From an uncultured Ruminobacter sp. (GTDB lineage Bacteria > Pseudomonadota > Gammaproteobacteria > Enterobacterales > Succinivibrionaceae), in NCBI GenBank assembly GCA_902764345.1, contig CACWVT010000019.1:1-33779 (forward strand): a DNA stretch of 33,779 bases, written 5' to 3'. Within the stretch, counting starts at the first letter, position 1. Every line of letters begins with the position of its first letter. The position numbers and the translations under genes were made by a program. This document shows positions 24,701-32,443 of the stretch, piece after piece. The notes beneath the pieces are model-generated. The model searched no databases. It worked only from the letters and a program-made list of their open reading frames with translations, and was not told the origin of the DNA.

Positions 24701-25597
24701 TTACATAAAATAATCCATTATGTTGTCGCGTATCTCATCCTTCCAGCTGCCCCGGCTTACATTAAAGGTCTTCACAATTTTTGAATTATCCAGAATACTG
24801 TTTTTTGGCCTGTCCACGCCGAAGCCCAGCTCCATGGCTTTTACCGGTTCTATATTTGGACAGTCGGAAAGAAGTCCAGAACTGAGAACCACGGTTCTGA
24901 CGAAATCCGCCACCTCAAATCTGCTGGCATTCGGTGTACCGCTGTAATTGTATACACCCCAGTCTTTAAATCCGGGCTCGGAAATTATTCTGCCGGCAAT
25001 GAGCAGACATACCTCGGCAAGATCCATGGCAAATGTAGGAGCACCTACCTCATCGTCAACAACCTTAAAATCATGTCCTTCCCTGAGACGTCTGATTATT
25101 GACGTTATGAAATTTTTTCTTCTGCGGGAAAAAAGCCATGATGTTCTGATTACTATCGCCCTGCCTCCGGTCTGAAGTACCACTTCCTCACCCGCCAGCT
25201 TGGCCTTGCCGTAGGCGTTGAGAGGATTGGTGACGTCATCCTCACTGTAGGCTCCGTTCTTACGGCCGTCGAATACAAAATCCGTTGAGATATGAATAAG
25301 GGGCTTTCTTTTCTTGCCGCACATAAGAGCGACACACAGCGGCAGACGGGAATTGATGTCATAGTTGGAAAGGGTTTCTTCCTCAGCCATTTCCACGTTC
25401 GTATATGCTGCGGTATTGATGACAACATCAGGTTCGGCATCCAGGAAGGATTTTTCCAGACGCTCCATCAGTTCAACCATACTGGTTACAGGCAGATTTT
25501 CATGTCCCAAAAACTCAGCCGAAATCTGATGAAGTCTGCATCTTTCGGCAAGAGCCGTGGCCAGCTGGCCATTTTTACCGATCACCAAAATATTCAC
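24701..25597 (-). CDS. rmlD: dTDP-4-dehydrorhamnose reductase
   Basis: Last step of dTDP-L-rhamnose synthesis, NAD(P)H-dependent. 298 residues, extended SDR fold. The Rossmann loop GKNGQLATAL is at the N-terminus, followed by VINTAAYTNVEMAEEE, the STDFVFDG strand, the catalytic Y-x3-K in YGKAKLAGEE and the RTSWLFS segment. The start codon is GTG, with GGGGGA five bases ahead. Fourth of the leftward rml genes, 60 bases after rmlB. Confidence 0.94.
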   Translation of the reverse strand: MNILVIGKNGQLATALAERCRLHQISAEFLGHENLPVTSMVELMERLEKSFLDAEPDVVINTAAYTNVEMAEEETLSNYDINSRLPLCVALMCGKKRKPLIHISTDFVFDGRKNGAYSEDDVTNPLNAYGKAKLAGEEVVLQTGGRAIVIRTSWLFSRRRKNFITSIIRRLREGHDFKVVDDEVGAPTFAMDLAEVCLLIAGRIISEPGFKDWGVYNYSGTPNASRFEVADFVRTVVLSSGLLSDCPNIEPVKAMELGFGVDRPKNSILDNSKIVKTFNVSRGSWKDEIRDNIMDYFM

Positions 25598-25657
25598 GAT
25601 ATTCCCCCTGTCCTATCTCCGGCAAACGCCCCTCCGACATAATAAAGCTCCAGTATC

Positions 25658-26719
25658 CTAAATCTCGGACTTCAGACAGTTTCCAAGATACCATTCAAAG
25701 GTCATGCGAAGTCCCGCCTCAAGCTCAACGTCCCTCTTAAATCCAAGCTCCCGTTCTATTTTTTCGGCATTGACCGCATAGCATATGTCATGTCCCGGGC
25801 GATCTGTCACGTGTCGTATTAAATCGGCAGACCTCATTCCCCTGCATACTGCGGCATCAGGGAACCGGGCACGGAGTCCCGCATCGGACTCAAGAACGGA
25901 GTCCAGCATGGAGAGTATTCCGTTAACCATTTCATTGTTTGTCATCGGTATGCCGTCAATGTTGTAATGCTCACCGCTCTTACCATAGCGTAAGACATAA
26001 TCAACGGCTTTACAGTGATCAGTTACAAAAATCCATTCCCTCACCTGGTTTCCGCTGCCGTAGATGGGAATTTCCTGTCCGTTTAATGCTCTGGTAAGGG
26101 TCATCGGAATCAGCTTTTCCGGATGCTGACAGTAGCCGTAGGTATTGGAACCGTGGGTGACGGTAGTATTGAGACCATAAGTGCGGTTAAAGGATCTGAC
26201 CAGCAGATCTGCCGAAGCCTTGGATGAGGCGTAAGGTGAATTTGGCAGATAGACCTGTCCCTCGGTAAAATGACGGTCATCAGGAGAACTGAGTGAACCG
26301 TAAACCTCATCGGTGGAAATCTGATGGAATCGAGTATTCTCGGTTTTTCCGAAGTCATTCCAGCATTTTCTGCAGGCCTTGAGAAGAGAATAAGTTCCCT
26401 CAATGTTTGTTTTTATAAAATCGTCGGCATCGGCTATGGAACGGTCCACATGGGATTCCGCCGCAAAGTTCACGACCTTGAGAATGCGGTATTCCCTTAT
26501 CAGTGATTCGACGAGGACGGTATCGCATATGTCCCCTTTCACAAACAGCAGTCTGTCACCGCCGATACGGCGTGCCATGTCAAGATTTGCGGGATTACCG
26601 GCATATGTAAGCTTATCGAGAACCAACACCCTGACATCGGAATAATGCTCGAGCAGATAAGCCGCGAAATTGGATCCGATAAATCCGGCTCCGCCGGTAA
26701 CCATAATATACTCACTCAT
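25658..26719 (-). CDS. rmlB: dTDP-glucose 4,6-dehydratase
   Basis: Second step of dTDP-L-rhamnose synthesis, NAD+-dependent dehydration of dTDP-glucose. 353 residues from the ATG at 26719, which GGAG precedes by nine bases; a GTG two codons earlier is too close to that site. Motifs: VTGGAGFIGSNF, NFAAESHVDRSI, STDEVYGSL and the catalytic YASSKASADLLVRSF, plus HGSNTYGYCQHPEKLIP. Length is normal. Order here is rmlA-rmlC-rmlB-rmlD rather than the more common BDAC. Confidence 0.96.
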   Translation of the reverse strand: MSEYIMVTGGAGFIGSNFAAYLLEHYSDVRVLVLDKLTYAGNPANLDMARRIGGDRLLFVKGDICDTVLVESLIREYRILKVVNFAAESHVDRSIADADDFIKTNIEGTYSLLKACRKCWNDFGKTENTRFHQISTDEVYGSLSSPDDRHFTEGQVYLPNSPYASSKASADLLVRSFNRTYGLNTTVTHGSNTYGYCQHPEKLIPMTLTRALNGQEIPIYGSGNQVREWIFVTDHCKAVDYVLRYGKSGEHYNIDGIPMTNNEMVNGILSMLDSVLESDAGLRARFPDAAVCRGMRSADLIRHVTDRPGHDICYAVNAEKIERELGFKRDVELEAGLRMTFEWYLGNCLKSEI

Positions 26720-26823
26720 AGACACTCACTCCGGACGGCTACTGAAACAGGCATCAGCCCCTGTACAGCAGTGGTATGCCGACACGTTAATCAAAAGACG
26801 TAAATAAGCAGAAAACCAAAAAA

Positions 26824-27384
26824 CTAAAAATAAAGCGCATCCCTGAAAGCCTTGGCAGCCGCATCCTTTGCGGAGACGACCGGAGCCTGAACGGAACCGT
26901 CGGCGTTCTTCACAGACGGCCAGCAGATGGCCAGATCTGGATCATTCCACAGAATGGTCTGTTCCGAGGCAGCGTCATAATAATCAGTACAGCCGTATAT
27001 AAAACAGGCAGACTCACTCAGCACCAGAAAGCCATGGGCAAAGCCCTCCGGAATCCATAACATGCGGTGATTATCCGCCGAAAGCACAACGGAAACGCTT
27101 CTGCCAAAGGTAGGGCTGTCCCGACGCAGATCCACGGCCACGTCAAAGACCTCTCCGTGAACCACGCGAACAAGCTTGCCCTGAGGATGCCTCATCTGAC
27201 AGTGCAGTCCCCTCAGTACACCTTTTGAGGAAAGAGACTGATTAATCTGAACCAGATTCTTTCCGCCGGTAAAACTGCTGAAATCGGAAGCCCGTATTAT
27301 TTCAGCAAACTCTCCGCGGGAATCACGATGCACGACTGGATCAATTATCAGTACATCAGGAATATCGGTTTCGGTTATCTGCAT
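26824..27384 (-). CDS. rmlC: dTDP-4-dehydrorhamnose 3,5-epimerase
   Basis: Third enzyme of the rhamnose pathway, a cupin homodimer. 186 residues. Conserved: DSRGEFAE, NQSLSSKGVLRGLHCQ (substrate-binding His), GKLVRVVHGEVFDVAVDLRRDSPTFG, LWIPEGFAHGFLVLSE and the C-terminal WNDPDLAICWP. The start is the ATG at 27384; the ribosome site (GGA) is weak. Spaced 104 bases from rmlB and 103 from rmlA. Confidence 0.95.
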   Translation of the reverse strand: MQITETDIPDVLIIDPVVHRDSRGEFAEIIRASDFSSFTGGKNLVQINQSLSSKGVLRGLHCQMRHPQGKLVRVVHGEVFDVAVDLRRDSPTFGRSVSVVLSADNHRMLWIPEGFAHGFLVLSESACFIYGCTDYYDAASEQTILWNDPDLAICWPSVKNADGSVQAPVVSAKDAAAKAFRDALYF

Positions 27385-27401
27385 AATCCATACAATCCGG
27401 T

Positions 27402-27426
27402 GTTCTTTTCACACAGTGAAGAGAAC
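27402..27426. other. Hairpin between rmlA and rmlC
   Basis: GTTCTTTTCAC pairs with GTGAAGAGAAC (one T-G wobble) around a 3-base loop, in the 103-base gap. A second, wider repeat, CAGGAGA/TCTCCTG (27436-27473), flanks it. Neither has a run of T in the minus direction, so they could be message-processing or stability elements. Confidence 0.4.
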
Positions 27427-27487
27427 AGAAACAAACAGGAGACATAAAAGGAACAGACCTCATGAATCTCCTGAAACAAAGGTTAAT

Positions 27488-28360
27488 CTACTTACGGGAA
27501 CCGGCCAGCTCGGTCAGGTACCGGCCGTAATCGCTGTTGCCGTATTCTGCGGCAATTCGTCTGAGCTGATCCGCATCAATGTAATGCTTCACGTAGGCTA
27601 TTTCATCAGGAGAACATATCTGACAGTTGAGTCTTTTTTCAAGGGTCATAATATACAATGAAGCCTCAAGCAGCAGCTCCGGAGTTCCCATGTCCAGCCA
27701 GGCCACTCCGCGACTCAGAATCTCCACCTTAAGCTCACCGTTTCTTAAGTATATATTATTGATATCGGTGATTTCCAGCTCATTACGGGCTGAAGGTTTA
27801 ATGCTTTTGGCGTAAGACACCACCTTCGAGTCATAAAAGTAAATGCCCGTAACCGCATATGAAGATCCCGGATGCTCCGGTTTTTCCTCAATGGACACAG
27901 GTTCGCCGTTATCATTAAAGCTGACCACGCCGTACCTTTCCGGATTGTTGACCCTGTACCCGAATACCACGGCCCCGCTTTCGAGGGATGCAGAGCGACG
28001 CAGCAGTTCCGACAGCTGATGACCGTGATAAATGTTGTCTCCGAGAATCAGACAGACACTGTCTCCGCCAATGAAGTCCTCACCTATGATAAAGGCTTCC
28101 GCAAGACCGTTAGGTGCTTCCTGTGATGCATACCGGATGGAAAGTCCCCATTGGCTGCCGTCACCTAGGAGTCTTTTATAAAGATACTGTTCTTCAGGAT
28201 TGGTGATGACGAGTATCTCCCTGATTCCGGCCAGCATCAGTATGGACAGGGGGTAATAGATCATGGGCTTGTCATAAACGGGAAGAAGCTGCTTGTTTAC
28301 CGCCACGGTAAGCGGATACAGTCTGCTGCCGGTTCCGCCGGCAAGAATGATTCCTTTCAT
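27488..28360 (-). CDS. rmlA: Glucose-1-phosphate thymidylyltransferase
   Basis: First enzyme of dTDP-L-rhamnose synthesis, making dTDP-glucose. 290 residues from [18 protein letters not shown], with the nucleotide-binding GGxGxRL and the [21 protein letters not shown] segment, [14 protein letters not shown], the [19 protein letters not shown] region and [14 protein letters not shown]. An in-frame ATG at 28528 would add 56 unconserved residues and read through hairpins, so 28360 is preferred (AAGGGCGGA ahead). It is the first rml gene after the heptose genes, 178 bases past hldD. Confidence 0.96.
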   Translation of the reverse strand: MKGIILAGGTGSRLYPLTVAVNKQLLPVYDKPMIYYPLSILMLAGIREILVITNPEEQYLYKRLLGDGSQWGLSIRYASQEAPNGLAEAFIIGEDFIGGDSVCLILGDNIYHGHQLSELLRRSASLESGAVVFGYRVNNPERYGVVSFNDNGEPVSIEEKPEHPGSSYAVTGIYFYDSKVVSYAKSIKPSARNELEITDINNIYLRNGELKVEILSRGVAWLDMGTPELLLEASLYIMTLEKRLNCQICSPDEIAYVKHYIDADQLRRIAAEYGNSDYGRYLTELAGSRK

Positions 28361-28428
28361 GATTTCCGCCCTTTCCTTTTTTGTTTTCCTTCTGAAAAAC
28401 CCGCCTTTTCTGTTCCCTGCATAAACGG

Positions 28429-28455
28429 ATACCGGAGGTTCTGGACCTCCGGTAT
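28429..28455. other. Hairpin in the hldD-rmlA gap (1)
   Basis: ATACCGGAGGT and ACCTCCGGTAT pair perfectly over 11 bp with a five-base loop. No clear T tract follows on the minus strand. Possible weak terminator or RNA stability element before rmlA. Confidence 0.55.
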
Positions 28456-28481
28456 TCGTGCACGCAATACATTGCCGTTTC

Positions 28482-28509
28482 GTGCGGACGCCGTCTGCGG
28501 CATCCGCAC
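28482..28509. other. Hairpin in the hldD-rmlA gap (2)
   Basis: GTGCGGA-c-GCCG pairs with CGGC-a-TCCGCAC (12 bp span with one mismatch, TCTG loop), GC-rich. It lies 30 bases after the hldD stop. With the neighbouring hairpin it makes a stacked pair of dyads with no T tract. Confidence 0.55.
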
Positions 28510-28538
28510 TCTCACCGGTTAATTCCATTACCCGTACT

Positions 28539-29525
28539 TTACAGGTAAGGATCTTCCTTATTCAGGTAGTTGATGACGTAATCGGCCACGCCTTCCTCAA
28601 GAGAAGTCATCGGCTTATCGTAGCCTGCGGCACGCAGCTTGGTCATATCGGCTTCAGTAAAGTACTGATATCTGTCTCTGATGTTTTCAGGCATGTCCAC
28701 GAAGGTAATCTTTTCTTCAAGACCCATGGCATTCCAGGTGGCCTTGGCAAGATCGTAGAATGAACGGGCCTTACCGGTACCAACATTAAACAGACCGCTG
28801 ACATGAGGGTTGCGGAGCAGCCATACGATAACGTCAACCACATCCTTCACGTATACGAAATCTCTTAACTGCCAGCCGTCCTTGTAATCAGCCCTGTACG
28901 ACTTGAAGAGCTTTACAGGCTCGTTTCTCTTAACGGCAGGGAAGATATGGGCGATAACTGACTTCTGACCGCCCTTGTGATATTCGTTAGGACCGTATAC
29001 GTTGAAGAACTTGAGACCGGCATACTGCTTTGGAGTTGCTCTGCCTTCAGCCAGTTCACGTGCGACCTTCACGTCGAATGAAGCCTTGCTCCAGCCGTAA
29101 GGATTAAGCGGACGCAGAGACTTGAGATAGTCAAGGTCGGCATTGTCAACAAAGCCGTGTTCACCTGAACCGTATGTTGCGGCTGATGACGCGTAAATGA
29201 ACTGTGCATTGTTGTCACGGCAGAAGCACCAGAGCTTCCATGCAAGCTGCTGATTGTTTCTGAGTATTCTGTCAACATCACTTTCAGTGGTGGTGGAAAT
29301 GGCTCCCATGTTGATGACTGCAGTCACCTCGGACTTGTGTTCTTCAAGAAATTCATCAAGCTGTTCAGGCAGGATAATACCGCCCACTTCATGCTTGGCA
29401 ACATTCTTCCATCTGTCATCGGTACCGAGCCAGTCAACAACGTAAACATCGTGAATGTTAAGTTCATCGAGCTTGGCGACAATGCATGAACCGATAAATC
29501 CGACGCCGCCAGTAACAATAATCAT
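28539..29525 (-). CDS. hldD: ADP-L-glycero-D-manno-heptose 6-epimerase
   Basis: Last step of ADP-heptose synthesis: inverts C6 of ADP-D-glycero-D-manno-heptose for LPS inner core. 328 residues, SDR epimerase. Signs: [16 protein letters not shown], the [16 protein letters not shown] segment typical of Hld[16 protein letters not shown], catalytic [24 protein letters not shown] and [14 protein letters not shown]. The start has GAGGA ahead of the ATG. Overlapping plus-strand frames are shadows. Next to hldE, its pathway partner. Confidence 0.96.
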   Translation of the reverse strand: MIIVTGGVGFIGSCIVAKLDELNIHDVYVVDWLGTDDRWKNVAKHEVGGIILPEQLDEFLEEHKSEVTAVINMGAISTTTESDVDRILRNNQQLAWKLWCFCRDNNAQFIYASSAATYGSGEHGFVDNADLDYLKSLRPLNPYGWSKASFDVKVARELAEGRATPKQYAGLKFFNVYGPNEYHKGGQKSVIAHIFPAVKRNEPVKLFKSYRADYKDGWQLRDFVYVKDVVDVIVWLLRNPHVSGLFNVGTGKARSFYDLAKATWNAMGLEEKITFVDMPENIRDRYQYFTEADMTKLRAAGYDKPMTSLEEGVADYVINYLNKEDPYL

Positions 29526-29564
29526 AAACTAATCCTCAATTCCAAAAAACACACGGTCCGGACG

Positions 29565-30893
29565 CTAAACAGCGCTGTCCAGAGCCATAATATCCCCTTG
29601 CTGCAGCTTAAGTTCCGCAAGATGTTCCTTCAGCCATGCCTCAGCATCGGCGTAGACGGCCACGCCGTCAACGGCGATGTGGTTGCAGAGCACGGCCCTT
29701 GCAAGATCGCATTCAGCCCCGTTTCCGGAAATCACGGCAAAAAGACTGTCACAGCCTGACTTTATGTCATTCAGCTTCTCAATCTCAGCGGCTCCAAACT
29801 TTCTGAAATCACCGTATACGACCTTTACGGTTCTGTTCTGGGCACGAGCCCTTCCGATAACCGTCTTCAGTTCATCATCCTTAAGCAGCGAATCCCTGTT
29901 TCCAGTTCTGCCTGTGCCTGAACATGCGGCACAGAGTTCCTCAAATGAAACCGTGGCGGTACCGAGCTTGCCAACCACGATGCCTGAAGCCCTGTTTGCC
30001 AGAACCATGGCATCCTTTATCGGCATCCCCGAACCTATTGCCATGCCGAGAGTTGCAAGAGTGGTATCCCCTGCGCCGGAAACATCATATACCTCTCGTG
30101 CTTCGGTAAAGATGTGGTTAACCTTCTTTTCACTTCTGGAAATATGAAGCATGCCGTATTCACTGAGAGTGACAATGAGATTATCAATGTCATGCTCCTC
30201 CATGAGACGTAACGCACCTTCGGTAACCTCTTCATGGAAGGTCGCACTCTTTGGAGAGTATTTTCTGCCGGTGGCTTCTCCGAATTCCTTGAGATTAGGC
30301 TTAATCAGGGTAGCACCGCGGTACTTTGAATAATCGAGGCCCTTAGGATCCGCGATGACCGGCTTGTTCAGTCTGCGGCAGATGCTGATAATCATCTGCG
30401 TGGTTTCCTTGGTAAGAATTCCCTTGTTGTAGTCGGAAAGCAGAACCACGTCGGCACTTCTTATGGCCTTTGACAGAATGCTCTCAAAACGATCCAGAAC
30501 ATTGGCGATAATCGGCAGATTCTTTTCATGATCAACTCTGACGATATGATTATTGCCGGCAATGAGTCTTGCCTTGACGATTGTAGGATAGTCATTGAGA
30601 CGCAGCAGATGGCTGTGTACACCGATTTTCTTGAGAAGAGATGATATTTTACGGCCTTCGGCATCATTGCCGATAACCCCGAGGAAATCGCATTTACAGC
30701 CCAGTGACGTTATGTTGGCAACCACGTTACCGGCTCCGCCCAGCATTTCCTTTTCATGATCGTATTTAAAAATCGGTACGGGAGCTTCAGGAGAGATTCG
30801 TTCAACCTTACCGTAAATAAACCTGTCCAGCATAATGTCACCAATGACCAAAGGACTGATTTTACGGAGTTTTTCCAAACGTGTTGCCGACAT
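29565..30893 (-). CDS. hldE: HldE-type heptose kinase with degenerate nucleotidyltransferase domain
   Basis: Makes ADP-heptose precursors: the N-terminal ribokinase-like domain phosphorylates heptose-7-phosphate at C1; in normal HldE the C-terminal domain transfers AMP. 442 residues against 477 in E. coli. The kinase domain (1-320) is intact: ERISPEAPVPIF, GGAGNVVANITSLG, ADPKG, TLIKPNLKEF and catalytic GAGD (273-276). The C-terminal domain (~335-442) keeps only a loose resemblance. At the nucleotidyltransferase signature, where TNGVFDILHAGH stands in E. coli, this protein reads VYGDFRKFGAAE (359-370), so both histidines are replaced. The ISSTxI-type region is missing. GAGGA stands eight bases before the ATG at 30893. 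The heptose nucleotidyltransferase step is probably done by another protein. Confidence 0.85.
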   Translation of the reverse strand: MSATRLEKLRKISPLVIGDIMLDRFIYGKVERISPEAPVPIFKYDHEKEMLGGAGNVVANITSLGCKCDFLGVIGNDAEGRKISSLLKKIGVHSHLLRLNDYPTIVKARLIAGNNHIVRVDHEKNLPIIANVLDRFESILSKAIRSADVVLLSDYNKGILTKETTQMIISICRRLNKPVIADPKGLDYSKYRGATLIKPNLKEFGEATGRKYSPKSATFHEEVTEGALRLMEEHDIDNLIVTLSEYGMLHISRSEKKVNHIFTEAREVYDVSGAGDTTLATLGMAIGSGMPIKDAMVLANRASGIVVGKLGTATVSFEELCAACSGTGRTGNRDSLLKDDELKTVIGRARAQNRTVKVVYGDFRKFGAAEIEKLNDIKSGCDSLFAVISGNGAECDLARAVLCNHIAVDGVAVYADAEAWLKEHLAELKLQQGDIMALDSAV

Positions 30894-31056
30894 GCAGTAC
30901 ATCCTCACTTTATAAATTGTTTTTTGTTTATGAATGTCCGGATAAAAAGCCGTGACAAATGTAAACAGTTATGAACATATTATCATATTATCGCCTGTTA
31001 CAGATAAGATAATTGAACACAAATGCCCGCATATTCACTGGTATGGACAATTTTTG

Positions 31057-31079
31057 GGTTCTTCACGGAATTGTTGGGA
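31057..31079 (+). repeat. Left terminal inverted repeat of the IS
   Basis: GGTTCTTCACGGAATTGTT plus GGGA, identical in reverse complement to 32286-32308 over all 23 bases. Confidence 0.92.
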
Positions 31080-31093
31080 ATGTAGATATTGAA

Positions 31094-31165
31094 GAAGGGG
31101 CAAAAGTATTCTGGTATTTAAGTTACCACACAAAAAACAAATAGAGATACTTTATGCCCCTTCAG
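31094..31165. repeat. Subterminal imperfect inverted repeat inside the IS
   Basis: GAAGGGGCAAAAGTATTCT near 31094-31112 is complementary to AGATACTTTATGCCCCTTC at 31145-31163 with one or two mismatches. It could fold into a stem before the transposase start, possibly blocking read-in transcription. Confidence 0.6.
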
Positions 31166-31273
31166 ACGTGTGATACACAGATAGACTCAGTTTGCTAACC
31201 ATTTACTGCTGTTTCAAACAGCTTTGACCCCAAAACTTTATATTCTTTCGAAAGCAACAGCCAAACGTTGGAC

Positions 31274-32302
31274 ATGAGATGTCCTTTTTGCGGGAAAATG
31301 AACGTGTATGTTCATGCCAGACATTCCACGGAAATTAAGGATTTTCCGTTCCTTCCCAAACAGAGACAAAGTCTTGTTTTTCACTACCACGGATATAAAT
31401 GCAGAGAATGCGGACATCATTTTATGGAACCCATTCCCGCAAAAGTTCCGAATACCAAAATAACCATACGGGCAGCCGAATGGATTAAAGGGCTGTTATC
31501 CCGGAACATGCCTGTTTCCGCAGTTGCTGAGATTACCGGTTTTCATTGGGAAACAGTTAAGAAAATTCATCTTGGCATCATGGATGAATTCCTCAGAAAG
31601 CGTAAAGGTTGATGAATTTGCAATACACAAAGGCCACAGCTATGCATCCTGCGTAATGGATCTGGAAACCGGAGAAATCCAGTGGGTGGGGAAAGGCCAT
31701 GGCATGGAGGATTTCAGAAAGTTCTTCGAGGAGTATGACATGGAACTTCTGAGTCCTTCTCGGTTCCGTCAGACTTGAGGAGGCAAGAAAGCATCAGAAC
31801 AAGGCAAATGAATTAAAAAGCTGGCTGGAACTTTTGATGATAAAGAAACCCTGCAGAAACTTAAACAGGACATACGGAATGAAAGTCAGGGTTTCTCCCG
31901 GCTTAAAAAGGCACGCTGGGCTGTGTTAACCAACAGTCGGAATCTTAGCGAGTCAGGAGGAGAAGCATTAGATGAAATACTTAACACACACAGTGATCTG
32001 GCCACCTGCTATGCAATGAAGGAAGAAATGAACCGACTATTTGAATTACGTGATAAAGAAAAAGCCTATTACGGATGGATGAAATGGTTTACGGCTGCGA
32101 AGGAAAGTGGAATACCGCAACTGCAGAAATTTGCAGAGTTGAAAGAGAGACGTCTGAGAGGACCGGTAGCTCACGCTACTCATCCCATCAGTACCGGAAA
32201 ATTAAGGTAGCTAAAAGAATAGCTTTTGAGTACCGGGATGAAGAGTATTTCTTCACCCTGATTAGATACCCGGCATCTCTCTGTCTCCCAACAATTCCGT
32301 GA
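31274..32302 (+). pseudogene. ISL3-family transposase, frameshifted and internally deleted
   Basis: First segment (31274 to ~31605): MRCPFCGKMNVYVHARHST, then zinc-ribbon CRECGHHF and a helix-turn-helix region (AEITGFHWETVKKIH). A frameshift at about 31600 moves into VDEFAIHKGHSYASCVMDLETG, the first catalytic-Asp block. After ~31765 the core holding the second Asp and the usual (Y/F)DxFH region is missing. The frame then resumes at VRLEEARKHQNK, shifts again near 31830, continues LKKARWAVLTNSRNLSESG, HSDLATCYAMKEEMNRLFELRD, AYYGWMKWFTAAKESGIPQLQKFAEL, and shifts once more near 32200 to AKRIAFEYRDEEYFF ending PTIP and TGA inside the right repeat. At least three frameshifts plus a deletion: inactive. 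A TTG at 31268 is an alternative start. Confidence 0.85.
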
Positions 32303-32308
32303 AGAACC
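32286..32308 (-). repeat. Right terminal inverted repeat of the IS
   Basis: Perfect reverse complement of 31057-31079. The transposase stop codon (32300-32302) lies inside it. Confidence 0.92.
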
Positions 32309-32443
32309 ATTTTCGTTATTATCTTACTCAATTTAGTTTTAGTTAAAGTTTAACAGTATCTCACTGAGATTATTCAACAGATGTGCTAGACTAGACTCCA
32401 TGAGAAGCATGTTAACCGACGTTGGATTCAGAGGATGGACAGA

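Larger units (their letters stand above)
31057..32308 (+). mobile_element. Decayed ISL3-like insertion sequence, 1252 bp
   Basis: Perfect 23-bp terminal inverted repeats bound the element (31057-31079 and 32286-32308). The ends begin GGTTCTTCACGG, in the GGxTCTT style of ISL3. The inner transposase belongs to the ISL3 group (zinc-ribbon start, DEFAIHKGHSY, long helical C-terminus). The transposase is broken, so the copy is not autonomous. No clear 8-bp target duplication is seen: the flanks AATTTTTG and ATTTTCGT only look similar. Confidence 0.85.

Noticed and set aside
31049-32316. An 8-bp target duplication flanking the IS
   Set aside because: The two flanks (AATTTTTG and ATTTTCGT) are both AT-rich but do not match, so no duplication can be claimed.
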